NCBI RefSeq assembly: GCF_037652055.1 | Contig: NZ_JBBKAH010000010.1 | Location: forward strand, 6,825 to 70,824 | DNA length: 64,000 nucleotides | Origin: Pelagibius sp037652055 | Lineage (GTDB): Bacteria > Pseudomonadota > Alphaproteobacteria > Kiloniellales > Kiloniellaceae | Direction: 5' to 3' | Shown here: piece by piece, positions 47,632 through 55,998 of the stretch | Layout of the letters: each line of letters starts with the position of its first letter | Position numbering within the stretch: position 1 is the stretch's first letter | Translations under genes and position numbers: made by a program | Notes under the pieces: model-generated | The model's input: only the letters and a program-made list of their open reading frames with translations | The model's database searches: none | What the model was told of the DNA's origin: nothing

Positions 47632-47985
47632 TCAGGAGCCGACGGGATCGCAGAAGTGCTCGAGGAAGGTCTTCATGCCGAGCACCCGGGGGCCGTCCTC
47701 GAAGGGCCGGTGGCCGGGCTTTTCGATGCGCAGGTCGTAGCGCACATGGGTCATGCCAAGGATCTCGCAGAGGCAGATGACGGTGGCGGTTTCCTGGCGG
47801 CCGTTGCCGTCGCCTCGGCGAAACACCCGGCCGGCCTTGACCTGCTCCGGGTTCGCCCCGCGGCGGCTGAACAGGCGGCGCTCGCCATGGCCCGTCAGGG
47901 CCCCGGAGAGGTTCTGCCAGAAGCCCGAGGAACGGCTGGCGCTCGGCTCGTTGGCTTCTCTGTTGTGCTGCGGCGTCTCAATCAT
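47632..47985 (-). CDS. Small protein of unknown function, paralog of 48073-48342
   Basis: A 117-residue protein not recognised. The N-terminal 50 residues are polar and unstructured-looking; the C-terminal 65 align with the neighbouring small protein: GRVFRRGD..TATVICLCEILGMTHVRYDLRI..R.LGMKTFLEHF here against GSVYKLAH..VEIAKVVDVGPDALGIPHVTYDVSV..RTLGLQSFTERF there. No signal peptide or membrane segment. The conserved core, G-x-V-[FY], then LG-x-x-HV-x-Y-D, then R-x-LG, suggests a small beta-rich fold of about 60 residues. Position between tRNA-Leu and its paralog. Confidence 0.7.
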   Translation of the reverse strand: MIETPQHNREANEPSASRSSGFWQNLSGALTGHGERRLFSRRGANPEQVKAGRVFRRGDGNGRQETATVICLCEILGMTHVRYDLRIEKPGHRPFEDGPRVLGMKTFLEHFCDPVGS

Positions 47986-48072
47986 GATGCCGAAGAGGCT
48001 AATGGCAAATCTTTGATGTAGGATTAATTTCGCTCAATTTCTCACGGCGCGGATACGGGGAAAAACTGAACG

Positions 48073-48342
48073 TCAGGCGTCCTGCTTTTCCGGCGCGATG
48101 GCGTCGCGAAAGCGTTCGGTGAACGACTGCAGGCCGAGGGTGCGGCGCTCCTCGTACTTGGCGAGGCGGGCACGCTCCACCGAGACGTCATAGGTGACGT
48201 GCGGGATCCCCAGAGCGTCCGGTCCGACATCCACCACCTTGGCGATCTCCACAATGTTGCCCTGGTGGGCAAGCTTGTAGACGGATCCGACCTTGATGGC
48301 GTCGGCCTTCAGCGGTTGCTTGAACCAATGTGCTGCGAGCAT
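48073..48342 (-). CDS. Small protein of unknown function, paralog of 47632-47985
   Basis: An 89-residue protein consisting almost only of the domain shared with its neighbour: GSVYKLAHQGNIVEIAKVVD, ALGIPHVTYDVSVERARLA and RRTLGLQSFTERFRDAI. It starts at an ATG and has no export signal. The two genes lie 87 bases apart, same strand, which points to a tandem duplication with divergence and an added N-terminal segment in the other copy. Function unknown. Confidence 0.7.
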   Translation of the reverse strand: MLAAHWFKQPLKADAIKVGSVYKLAHQGNIVEIAKVVDVGPDALGIPHVTYDVSVERARLAKYEERRTLGLQSFTERFRDAIAPEKQDA

Positions 48343-48458
48343 GATCTCAATACCTTCTCAATCAAGGCCTGCCCCCGGGACTTGCGCACAGCCCCGACTG
48401 CGCGAATTGCCAATTTAACGCGGCAGGGGTGAAGCTTTCGTTAACGAATATGGCAGAA

Positions 48459-49991
48459 CTATCTAAAACTGTTGAAGAAATCCGCCTCGTTCACCGCGTT
48501 TGTGGAGAGTCGGTGAAGCTGCTGCAAAACCTCCGGTAGGGCGTTTGGCAGGTCCTCGGCGATCAGCCCCGGTCCGCGTTGCGCCGTGGCGCGGCCGTGC
48601 AGCCAGACCGCCGCGGCGGCGCCCTCGAAGGGCGCCATGCCCTGGGCCAGCAGGCCGCCGATCATCCCGGCCAGCACGTCGCCGGTGCCGCCGGTCGCCA
48701 GCCAGGGCGGCGCGGAGCCATTGATGGCCGCCCGCCCGTCCGCGGCGGCGATGACGCTGTCCGGCCCCTTGAATACGATGGTAGCGCCACTGCGGGCGGC
48801 CGCGGCGCGCGCCCGTTCCAGGCGGTTACCCCGGATGTCGGGAAACAGCCGCTGGAACTCGCCGTCGTGGGGCGTCAGCACCACCTGCGCTGCCGGATGA
48901 GTCGCGATGAGATTCCAGAGGCTTGCGGGCTGATCCTGAAACACCGTCAGAGCGTCGGCGTCGAGCACGACGGCCCTGCCCGCTTCGATGGCCGCCTCCG
49001 CGCGCGCCCGGGTCCCCGATGTCACCCCGTTGCCGGGCCCGATCAGCACCGCGTTGCGCCGCGGATCCTCCAAGGCAGCGGCAAAGTCAGCCGCTTCCGG
49101 CGCTTCCAGGGTGATCACCGCGGGGTTGGCGACGGCAAAGATGGGCAGGCTGGCCGGTGCGCAGGCGACCGAAACCAGCCCGGCGCCGATCCTCAGGCCC
49201 GCGCGGCAGGCCAGCTGCGCCGCCCCGGTCATCGTGGTGCCGCCGGCGACCAGCAGATGGCCGGCGCGATACTTGTGGGAGGCGGTGGTCCGCCAGGGAT
49301 AGGCGGCCAGCCAGAGGCCCGGCCCATTCTCGAAGGTGCGCGGCGCGATCTCCGCAAGGACGGCGGCCGGAATCCCGATCTCGGCCAGGATCACCTGGCC
49401 GCAGAATTCTCGCGCCGGAACAAGTAGATGTGCCGGTTTCTTGCGGAAGAACGTGACGGTCTTCTCGGCATGAAAGGCGAGCCCGCCCAAGGGCTCCGAC
49501 CCATCGCCCGGCAGACCGCTCGGCACGTCCACCGCGATCACCGGGAGGTCGAGGTCCAGGGTTCGACGGGCCAGTGCCGCCGCCCTGCCCTCCAGCGGCC
49601 GTGCCAGTCCGGCCCCGAACAGCGCATCGACCACCACGTCGCCCGCCGCGGGCTCCAGGGCGTCGAGCGGCTCGATGCGGCCGTGCCAGGTCGCGGCGGC
49701 CCAGGCGGCATCGCCCTTCAAGGCTTCCACCGGACCCAGCAGGCCGAGGCGGACCGGCCAGCCCGCGGCGGCGAGGTGGCGCGCGGCCACGAAGCCGTCG
49801 CCGCCGTTATTGCCGGGACCGCAAAGCACGCAGACCGGAGCGACCTTGCGGCGGCTCATCACCGCCCCGGCCACCGCCGCACCGGCAGCCTCCATCAACC
49901 GCTGCCCCGGTACGCCGCCGGCGATCGCGAGGCGGTCGACCTGGTACATCTGCTGCGTGGCGAGGACCGCCAGGTCCGCGGGGCCGCCCAT
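48459..49991 (-). CDS. nnr: Bifunctional NAD(P)H-hydrate epimerase / ADP-dependent NAD(P)H-hydrate dehydratase
   Basis: Repairs hydrated NAD(P)H. The 510-residue protein fuses the YjeF_N epimerase domain (residues 1 to about 210, with CGPGNNGGDGFVAARH at 58-72) to the ribokinase-like dehydratase domain, whose nucleotide motif GTGDVLAGMIGGLLAQG lies near residues 435-450. Its ATG overlaps the aldolase stop by one base (TAATG), so the two are co-translated although no functional link is known. Confidence 0.95.
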   Translation of the reverse strand: MGGPADLAVLATQQMYQVDRLAIAGGVPGQRLMEAAGAAVAGAVMSRRKVAPVCVLCGPGNNGGDGFVAARHLAAAGWPVRLGLLGPVEALKGDAAWAAATWHGRIEPLDALEPAAGDVVVDALFGAGLARPLEGRAAALARRTLDLDLPVIAVDVPSGLPGDGSEPLGGLAFHAEKTVTFFRKKPAHLLVPAREFCGQVILAEIGIPAAVLAEIAPRTFENGPGLWLAAYPWRTTASHKYRAGHLLVAGGTTMTGAAQLACRAGLRIGAGLVSVACAPASLPIFAVANPAVITLEAPEAADFAAALEDPRRNAVLIGPGNGVTSGTRARAEAAIEAGRAVVLDADALTVFQDQPASLWNLIATHPAAQVVLTPHDGEFQRLFPDIRGNRLERARAAAARSGATIVFKGPDSVIAAADGRAAINGSAPPWLATGGTGDVLAGMIGGLLAQGMAPFEGAAAAVWLHGRATAQRGPGLIAEDLPNALPEVLQQLHRLSTNAVNEADFFNSFR

Positions 49992-50767
49992 TACCGGCGC
50001 CCCGCGGCTTCCTTAAGGGCGGCAACGCTGGCCTGGGCGCCGTCGCGCACAAACCCCAGGTCGCTGTCGACAAGAACCAGGTCGTAGCCGTCCGCGTAGA
50101 GCGACTGGACGCTGCGCGCGGGGGTCGGAATCGCGCCCAGCAGGCAGCCGGCCGCCTTGGCCGCCTTCTCCACCGCGTCGATTGCCGCCCGTACGTCCGG
50201 GTGGTCGGGCTCGCCCAGGTGGCCGAGACTGCCCGAGAGGTCGAAGGGCCCGATGAAGATCATGTCGAGATCCGGGGTGGCGGCGATTTCGGCCACGTTT
50301 TCGACCGCTTCCCGGCTTTCGACTTGGCAGATGGCAAGCACCGAGCCGCGGATCTCCTCGACGTAGTCCTGCCAGCCGACACCGTAGCGGGCGGCACGTA
50401 CGATCGGCGCCGCCATGCCCCGCAGGCCGCGCGGCGGATAATGGCAGGCGGCCACCGCCGCCTCGGCTTCCGCCGCGGTGTTGACCGCCGGCACCATGAC
50501 GCCGGCCGCCCCGGCGTCCAGCACCCGCTTCATCCAGGCAGGGTCGTTGGCCGGTACGCGCACCAGGGGCGCACAGTCGCTGGCCGCCATGGCCCGCATC
50601 ACCGCCACCGCGTCGCCCAGATCGGCGGGGCCGTGCTCCAGGTCGATCATCGCGCAGTCATAGCCGGCGGCGGCCATCACCTCCGCGGCGGCCGGGCTGA
50701 ACAGCTCGACCCAGAACCCGTTGACCTGCTGCCCCGCCCGCATGCGGGCTTTCAACGACTTATCCAC
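49991..50767 (-). CDS. HpcH/HpaI-family aldolase
   Basis: Class II pyruvate-type aldolase or related lyase. From the GTG at 50767 (GAGGGGAAG upstream) it has 258 residues and keeps all key positions of HpaI: His45 in IDLEHGPAD, Arg70 in PLVRVPAND, metal ligands Glu150 in CQVES and Asp176 in GPFDLSG. The substrate cannot be named from sequence; 2-keto-3-deoxy sugar acids or 4-hydroxy-2-oxo acids are typical. It is followed directly by nnr. Confidence 0.9.
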   Translation of the reverse strand: MDKSLKARMRAGQQVNGFWVELFSPAAAEVMAAAGYDCAMIDLEHGPADLGDAVAVMRAMAASDCAPLVRVPANDPAWMKRVLDAGAAGVMVPAVNTAAEAEAAVAACHYPPRGLRGMAAPIVRAARYGVGWQDYVEEIRGSVLAICQVESREAVENVAEIAATPDLDMIFIGPFDLSGSLGHLGEPDHPDVRAAIDAVEKAAKAAGCLLGAIPTPARSVQSLYADGYDLVLVDSDLGFVRDGAQASVAALKEAAGRR

Positions 50768-51324
50768 CCCTGCTTCCCCTCTTTCGCAGCCTTTTCCCTG
50801 CCGCGGGCAATGCCGGCCCGCCGCGCTGCAGCTTAACGGGACCGGCCCGCCTTGTGATAGCCCGGCATCGAAGTAAAGACAGCGATTTCGCCGCCGCCGC
50901 GGCCGGCTTTTATTGGCCGCGGCCGCCGGCGCCGCCCCGGGCCTAGGCGCAGGGAAGTCAAAAAGCCGCAGCCGCGCACAGAAACGCAAATCGTCCGGCC
51001 GCCACGGACATGCCGAAAGGGCCGCGCCACCAATCGCGCCAGACTACCGGGTCAGTAACGGAGGAAGATTATTCTGCGCAATATTCTTTACTTGCATGGA
51101 TGACGGTTTGTTTCACCTATGTCTTGACGAATGAGTAATCTGTTTCACGTGAAACGCGAGGGCGCCGCTATGGTTTAGAAGAGGTTAAGGTTTTTACTTG
51201 GGCTGTTCTTAAGCCCCGGTTAACCCTTTCGGGCGGGCAACCGCAACGGCGCGACCGCCCCTCGCCCGGGCAGCCTCGTGAGAATTCCCTGGCCATTGCG
51301 GCACATTGCCGGTCGCCGGAGGGA
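50768..51324. other. Gene-free region holding the parS site
   Basis: This 557-base region between the aldolase and the XRE regulator has no credible gene; a plus-strand frame at 50913-51134 has shadow-like composition. It becomes AT-richer after 51050. It holds the parS site at 51141 and a lone half-site, TGTTTCAC, at 51109-51116. Weak inverted repeats (GGTTAA...TTAACC, GGGCT/AGCCC) occur between 51180 and 51230. Confidence 0.5.
51141..51156. other. parS centromere site (ParB binding)
   Basis: TGTTTCACGTGAAACG matches the near-universal parS 16-mer at 15 of 16 positions, the mismatch being the last base (A expected). The core TTTCACGTGAAA is a perfect palindrome. It is intergenic, and a half-site lies 25 bases before it. 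ParB nucleates here to organise and segregate the chromosome. Confidence 0.85.
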
Positions 51325-51737
51325 TCAGTTCGGCTCGACGTGGTGGTAGGAATTGAAGGTTTCCAACCGCTCGAGCACGGCATTCAGCCGCGACTGCGCA
51401 TTGGCGACGTCCTGGGCGACCGAGCGCAATTCCTGGCGCAGGATCAGGACCTCGTCCTCGATCACCTCGGTCGGACCGTCGCCGTAGCCGGTCAGCAGCC
51501 AGGTCGGGCTGACGCTGAAGGTTCCGGCCATCATGAGCAGCTTGTTGGAGCGCGGCTCCGCGCGGTCGTTCTCCCAGCCCTGCCACGTCGAGGTCTTCAC
51601 CCCGAGCCGGCGGGCGGCCTGCGCCACCGTCAGCCCGGCTGCCTCGCGGGCGCGGGCAATGCGTCCGCCGATGGTGTCCGACTGGTCGTCGTGACCCTCC
51701 TTAAAAGCTTCACTCGTGTCGCTGGTGATGGGTCCAT
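51325..51737 (-). CDS. XRE-type helix-turn-helix regulator, start unresolved (possible frameshift)
   Basis: The first canonical in-frame start, a GTG at 51627, would begin VAQAARRLGV and omit helix 1 of the HTH domain. That helix is encoded in the same frame upstream (TIGGRIARAREAAGLT), followed by ARRLGVKTSTWQGWEND and a C-terminal coiled-coil-like segment (LRSVAQDVANAQSRLNAVL). The frame is open back to a TAG at 51760-51762 with no ATG, GTG or TTG before that GTG. An ATG with GGAGG (51737) lies one base out of frame, so a single-base loss after it is likely; a rare start codon is the alternative. Likely a lambda-repressor-like regulator; targets unknown. Confidence 0.6.
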
Positions 51738-51969
51738 CCTCCGGTTGTTTCGTTCGAGGCTACGCGCATTCGGCCGCACAGAATGCCGCGCAGACGACCA
51801 TGATCGCATCATGGGCGCCCAAAAATCCGGCGCAGCAGTGTGTTTTCGGTGTGCTTAAACCATAGGCGGAGGGGTCGGATTGTCAACCGGAGGGGCGGCA
51901 CGCAGCCGCACAGCGGGGCAGATTTCATGCCGCCGTCATAATGTATAGGAGAACTTGCAGGGGGGAGCT

Positions 51970-52047
51970 TGGGGTGGCTGATGGGAATTGAACCCACGAC
52001 CTCCGGTACCACAAACCGGCGCTCTAACCAACTGAGCTACAGCCACC
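51970..52047 (-). tRNA. tRNA-His (anticodon GTG)
   Basis: Acceptor GTGGCTG/CAGCCAC with the extra G at -1 opposite discriminator C, as required for tRNA-His; anticodon stem CCGGT/ACCGG around TTGTGGT; T-arm GGTTCAATTC; encoded CCA. No clear promoter picked. Confidence 0.97.
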
Positions 52048-52298
52048 ATAGATTTTCCGGCACTCTTGAAGGGGGGCCTTGAGGCCTTGCGCGGGGCGCC
52101 GGATGGGCGTGTTTAGACCTCCGGCCGGCAGCCGTCAAGAGCGCGCTGCGCCTGCCCTTCTCCGGTCCTGCCGCCGGCTCGCCCGGCCGCCCGGCGGCGG
52201 TTTGCCGGCTTGCGGCGGCGGCCTCCTGTGCCCTAGTGTGCCCCAGTTCAGGGAGGTCAATTCTCCGATCACAAGGAACGGGGTGGGAGGGGGCGGCA

Positions 52299-53486
52299 AT
52301 GCTCAAAACCGCGGCCGCGGTCGCACGGCTGGGTACCGAAAGCGCCTTCGAGGTGCTGGCGCGCGCCAAGCAGCTGGAGGCGCAGGGCCGGGATATCATC
52401 AATCTCGGCATCGGCCAGCCGGATTTCCAGACCCCCGAGCATGTCGTGGAAGCGGCGGTGAAGGCGCTGCGCGACGGCCACCACGGCTACACGCCCGCCA
52501 ACGGCATCCTGGAGCTGCGCGAGGCCGTCGCCGAAGACCTGGAGCTGCGCCACCGGGTCAGCGTCGATCCCGGCAGCGTCGTGGTGGTGCCCGGCGGCAA
52601 GGTCACCATGTTCTTCGCCGTGCTCATATTCGGTGAGCCGGGCGCCGAGATCCTCTATCCGAACCCCGGTTTTCCGATCTACGAGTCGGTGATCAACTTC
52701 TCCGGCGCCACGGCGGTGCCGATCCCGCTCAGCGAAGCCAACGGCTTCGCCTTCTCCGCCGAGGAGGTGCTGGATCTCATCACGCCGAAGACGCGCCTGA
52801 TCATCCTCAACAGCCCGGCCAACCCGACCGGCGGCGTCGCGCCGCGTGAAGAGGTCGACCGACTGGTCGCGGGGCTGTCCGCGCATCCGGACATCGCCAT
52901 CCTCTCCGACGAGATCTACAGCCAGATGCTCTACGACGGGCGCGAGCACGTCAGCCTGCTGCAGTACCCGGAGATCCGCGACCGCGTGATCATGCTGGAC
53001 GGCTGGAGCAAGACCTACGCCATGACCGGCTGGCGCCTCGGCTTTGCGGTGTGGCCCAAGGCCCTGGTCGAGACCGCGACGCGTCTCGCCATCAACTGCC
53101 ACTCCTGCGTCAACGCCGCCGCCCAGTACGCCGGCATCGCCGCCCTGCGCGGCCCGCAGGACGCCGTCGCCGAGATGATGAGCGCCTTCGACATGCGCCG
53201 CCGGCTCATCCACCGGGCACTGAACGCCATCCCGGGGGTATCCTGCATCGACCCGGCGGGCGCGTTCTATGCCTTCCCCAACATCGCCGGCACCGGCATC
53301 CCGGCCAAGTCCCTGGAGGTCGAACTGCTGGAGCGCGCCGGGGTGGCGACCATCGCCGGAACCTCTTTCGGGCGTCATGGCGAGGGCTACCTGCGGCTGT
53401 CCTATGCCAACTCCCAGGACAATATCCGCGCGGCGCTGGAGCGCGTCGCCGGCTACCTGGCCGATCGGGAGGCGCTTTCGGCATGA
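52299..53486 (+). CDS. PLP-dependent aminotransferase, class I/II
   Basis: A 395-residue fold-type I aminotransferase. The PLP-binding Lys238 lies in DGWSKTYAMTGWRLGF, with NSPANPTGG and SDEIYSQMLYDGREH also visible; the start motif INLGIGQPDFQTPEHVVEAA is that of aspartate/aromatic-type transaminases. The ATG at 52299 has GGGAGGGGG upstream. The amino-group donor and acceptor cannot be fixed; the proximity to glnB-glnA may hint at nitrogen metabolism, but the genes have separate transcription signals. Confidence 0.9.
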   Translation: MLKTAAAVARLGTESAFEVLARAKQLEAQGRDIINLGIGQPDFQTPEHVVEAAVKALRDGHHGYTPANGILELREAVAEDLELRHRVSVDPGSVVVVPGGKVTMFFAVLIFGEPGAEILYPNPGFPIYESVINFSGATAVPIPLSEANGFAFSAEEVLDLITPKTRLIILNSPANPTGGVAPREEVDRLVAGLSAHPDIAILSDEIYSQMLYDGREHVSLLQYPEIRDRVIMLDGWSKTYAMTGWRLGFAVWPKALVETATRLAINCHSCVNAAAQYAGIAALRGPQDAVAEMMSAFDMRRRLIHRALNAIPGVSCIDPAGAFYAFPNIAGTGIPAKSLEVELLERAGVATIAGTSFGRHGEGYLRLSYANSQDNIRAALERVAGYLADREALSA

Positions 53487-53594
53487 TTGGTTTGCGTGCA
53501 AATTGCCTTCAATTTGGGCAGCGCACGGGTGTTTCCCAGCGTGGCCCGCGCCGCCGCGAGGCAATATTGTAGGATTTGGCGATCGCCAGACAGT

Positions 53595-53610
53595 TGGCAC
53601 GCCGCGTGCT
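53595..53610 (+). promoter_or_regulatory. Sigma-54 promoter of glnB
   Basis: TGGCACGCCGCGTGCT has the -24 GG and -12 GC dinucleotides exactly ten bases apart and matches the consensus TGGCAC-N5-TTGCW at 10 of 11 fixed positions. It lies about 95 bases before the glnB ATG, which fits NtrC-RpoN control as known for glnBA in alphaproteobacteria. I did not find a convincing NtrC site. Confidence 0.65.
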
Positions 53611-53703
53611 TAGGCGAAGAGAGGCACTGGTTCGCCAGCGAACGATACCGAGCAACAAACGCCCAGCAGTCATTCGGCCAGATACACAGGACCCATACAC
53701 GCA

Positions 53704-54042
53704 ATGAAGAAAATCGAAGCGATCATCAAGCCGTTCAAGCTTGATGAGGTGAAGGAAGCGCTGCACGAGGTCGGCATCAAGGGCATCACGGTGACCGAGG
53801 CCAAGGGCTTCGGGCGCCAGAAGGGCCACACGGAGCTGTATCGCGGCGCTGAATACGTCGTCGATTTCCTGCCCAAGGTGAAGGTGGAAGTGGTCCTGGA
53901 GGACGACCTCGTCGAGCGCGCCGTGGAGGCCATTCAGCAGGCGGCCCACACCGGACGCATCGGCGACGGCAAGATTTTCGTCAGCGCGATCGAGGAATCC
54001 ATCCGCATCCGCACGGGCGAACGCGGAGCCGCGGCCGTTTAG
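53704..54042 (+). CDS. glnB: Nitrogen regulatory protein P-II
   Basis: Trimeric signalling protein that reports 2-oxoglutarate, ATP/ADP and glutamine status. 112 residues, with the uridylylation site Tyr51 in the T-loop segment GHTELYRGAEYVVDFLPK and the C-terminal signature TGRIGDGKIFVSAIEESIRIRTGE. It controls NtrB and adenylylation of glutamine synthetase, encoded 144 bases downstream. Confidence 0.97.
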   Translation: MKKIEAIIKPFKLDEVKEALHEVGIKGITVTEAKGFGRQKGHTELYRGAEYVVDFLPKVKVEVVLEDDLVERAVEAIQQAAHTGRIGDGKIFVSAIEESIRIRTGERGAAAV

Positions 54043-54070
54043 GCCGGCTCCCCACGCGGCTTCACGCGCA

Positions 54071-54084
54071 GCCCCGCAAGGGGC
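54071..54084 (+). promoter_or_regulatory. Small hairpin between glnB and glnA
   Basis: GCCCC-GCAA-GGGGC, a five-pair stem with a stable GNRA tetraloop, no T-run. It may stabilise the glnB part of a glnBA transcript. Confidence 0.35.
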
Positions 54085-54186
54085 CGCAACCAGGGGATCG
54101 GGTTACAGACTTCAGCCGCAGTTCATCGGACTCCCTTGAACTCGGTCCACGTAAACCACTGTTGAGAAAAAACGGAAAGAGCATCC

Positions 54187-55596
54187 ATGTCAGACGCCAA
54201 ATCCATCCTTGCGATGATCAAAGAAAAGAACATCGTCTACGTCGACTACCGTTTCACGGATCCGCGCGGCAAGTGGCAGCACCTCGCCATGCACGTGGAC
54301 GCGGTCGACGAAGATGCGCTCAACGAAGGCATCATGTTCGATGGTTCGTCGATTGCCGGCTGGAAGGCGATCAACGAGTCCGACATGATTCTGCGACCCG
54401 ACCTCAGCTCCGCGGTGATCGATCCTTTCTGCAACCTTCCGCAGCTGATCCTGTTCTGCAACATCATCGAGCCGTCGACCGGTGAGCTCTACGGCCGCGA
54501 TCCGCGCTCGACCGCGCTGCGCGCGCAGGAGCATCTGAAGTCGACCGGCATCGGCGACACCTCCTACTGGGGTCCGGAAGCCGAGTTCTTCGTGTTCGAC
54601 GACGTGCGCTACGAAGTCTCCTCGAACCAGACCTTCTACTTCATCGATTCCGACGAAGGTCCCTACAACACCGGCTCGATGTTCGAGGAAGGCAACATGG
54701 GCCACCGCCCGGGCATCAAGGGCGGCTACTTCCCGGTGCCGCCGGTTGACTCGGCGATGGACCTGCGCGGCGAGATGCTGAAGGTCATGGGAGAGATGGG
54801 CCTGGCGATCGAAAAGCATCACCACGAGGTGGCGCCCTCGCAGCATGAACTGGGCACCAAGTTCCAGTCCATGATCACCGCCGCCGACCACATGCAGATC
54901 TACAAGTACGTCGTGCACCAGGTCGCCCACCAGTACGGCAAGTCGGCGACCTTCATGCCGAAGCCGGTGTCCGGCGACAACGGTTCGGGCATGCACACCC
55001 ACCAGTCGATCTGGAAGGACGGCAAGCCGCTGTTCGCCGGCGACGGCTATGCCGGCCTGTCGGAGATGTGCCTCTACTACATCGGCGGCATCATCAAACA
55101 CGCCAAGGCGCTGAACGCCTTCACCAACCCCTCGACCAACAGCTACAAGCGCCTGATCCCCGGCTTCGAGGCCCCCGTGCTGCTCGCCTACTCGGCGCGC
55201 AACCGCTCGGCCTCCTGCCGTATCCCCTACGGCGAGAGCCCGAAGGCCAAGCGCATCGAGGTCCGCTTCCCCGATCCGACGGCCAACCCCTACCTCGCCT
55301 TCGCGGCGATGCTGATGGCCGGCCTGGACGGCATCAAGAACAAGATCCATCCGGGCGATCCGATGGACAAGGACCTCTACGACCTGCCGCCGGAAGAACT
55401 GGCCGGCGTTCCGACGGTCTGCGGCTCGCTGCGCGAAGCCATGGAGGCCCTGGAAGCCGACCACGAGTTCCTGCTTGCCGGCGACGTCTTCAGCCGCGAC
55501 CAGATCGACTCCTACATGGATCTGAAGTGGGAGGAGATCTTCGCCTTCGAGCACGCGCCGCACCCGATCGAGTACAAGATGTACTACTCGGTCTGA
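54187..55596 (+). CDS. glnA: Glutamine synthetase, type I
   Basis: Dodecameric enzyme that makes glutamine from glutamate, ammonia and ATP. The 469-residue protein shows MFDGSSIAGWKAINESDM near the N-terminus, the metal-site region KPVSGDNGSGMHTHQS and the adenylylation site Tyr398 in DKDLYDLPPEE, so it is the GlnE-regulated type. It follows glnB, whose product controls it, and ends at a strong terminator. Confidence 0.98.
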   Translation: MSDAKSILAMIKEKNIVYVDYRFTDPRGKWQHLAMHVDAVDEDALNEGIMFDGSSIAGWKAINESDMILRPDLSSAVIDPFCNLPQLILFCNIIEPSTGELYGRDPRSTALRAQEHLKSTGIGDTSYWGPEAEFFVFDDVRYEVSSNQTFYFIDSDEGPYNTGSMFEEGNMGHRPGIKGGYFPVPPVDSAMDLRGEMLKVMGEMGLAIEKHHHEVAPSQHELGTKFQSMITAADHMQIYKYVVHQVAHQYGKSATFMPKPVSGDNGSGMHTHQSIWKDGKPLFAGDGYAGLSEMCLYYIGGIIKHAKALNAFTNPSTNSYKRLIPGFEAPVLLAYSARNRSASCRIPYGESPKAKRIEVRFPDPTANPYLAFAAMLMAGLDGIKNKIHPGDPMDKDLYDLPPEELAGVPTVCGSLREAMEALEADHEFLLAGDVFSRDQIDSYMDLKWEEIFAFEHAPHPIEYKMYYSV

Positions 55597-55640
55597 CGGC
55601 CGCGCCGCCCGGACAAGGGCGGCAGCTTTCAACGATCAAG

Positions 55641-55673
55641 GCCCCGCCGGCGACGCGCTGGCGGGGCTTTTTT
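55641..55673 (+). terminator. Intrinsic terminator of glnA
   Basis: GCCCCGCC/GGCGGGGC stem around a loop that adds further GC pairs, followed directly by TTTTTT. It lies 45 bases after the glnA stop. Confidence 0.85.
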
Positions 55674-55998
55674 CGTCGGCGCAGCACATGGTTTCAGGGC
55701 TATGCCGCGCCAAGAAGACGCGATCGCCGCCCTTCCTTTTCGCTTATGAGTGGCATGGCCTGTCCACGTATTAGACTTAAAGTATAGACTACTTAAATTG
55801 GTATCGTGCTAGTATTACTGGCGCGAATATATCCGAGACTGATCAACTTTTGCGAAATCGTAAAGCTTCTGTTAAAATATTTCCTTTGTCTCTCCTTTGC
55901 TCGATTTATAGACCACAGACTACCCCTCCAAATTAACCTCTGCTGGCAAGCGCCGCACTATAAACAACCAAACATCTTCATCATGTTTGGAGTAGATA
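55674..55998. other. AT-rich gap before the LapG-like gene
   Basis: By hand count 55741-55980 is about 41% GC (99 of 240), far below the coding regions around it. No gene is seen. A plus-strand promoter at 55850-55878 is the only element that I can support. Confidence 0.6.
55850..55878 (+). promoter_or_regulatory. Promoter candidate for the LapG-like gene
   Basis: TTGCGA, 17-base spacer, TAAAAT. The leader to the GTG start would be about 115 bases. The AT-rich background raises the chance of a random match. Confidence 0.45.

Noticed and set aside
50760..50768. DnaA-box-like TTATCCACC
   Set aside because: A single imperfect copy overlapping the start of a coding gene, no cluster and no AT-rich unwinding element; not evidence for oriC.
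50913..51134. 73-codon plus-strand frame next to parS
   Set aside because: Starts with a low-complexity Ala/Gly run, no ribosome-binding site and no similarity recognised.
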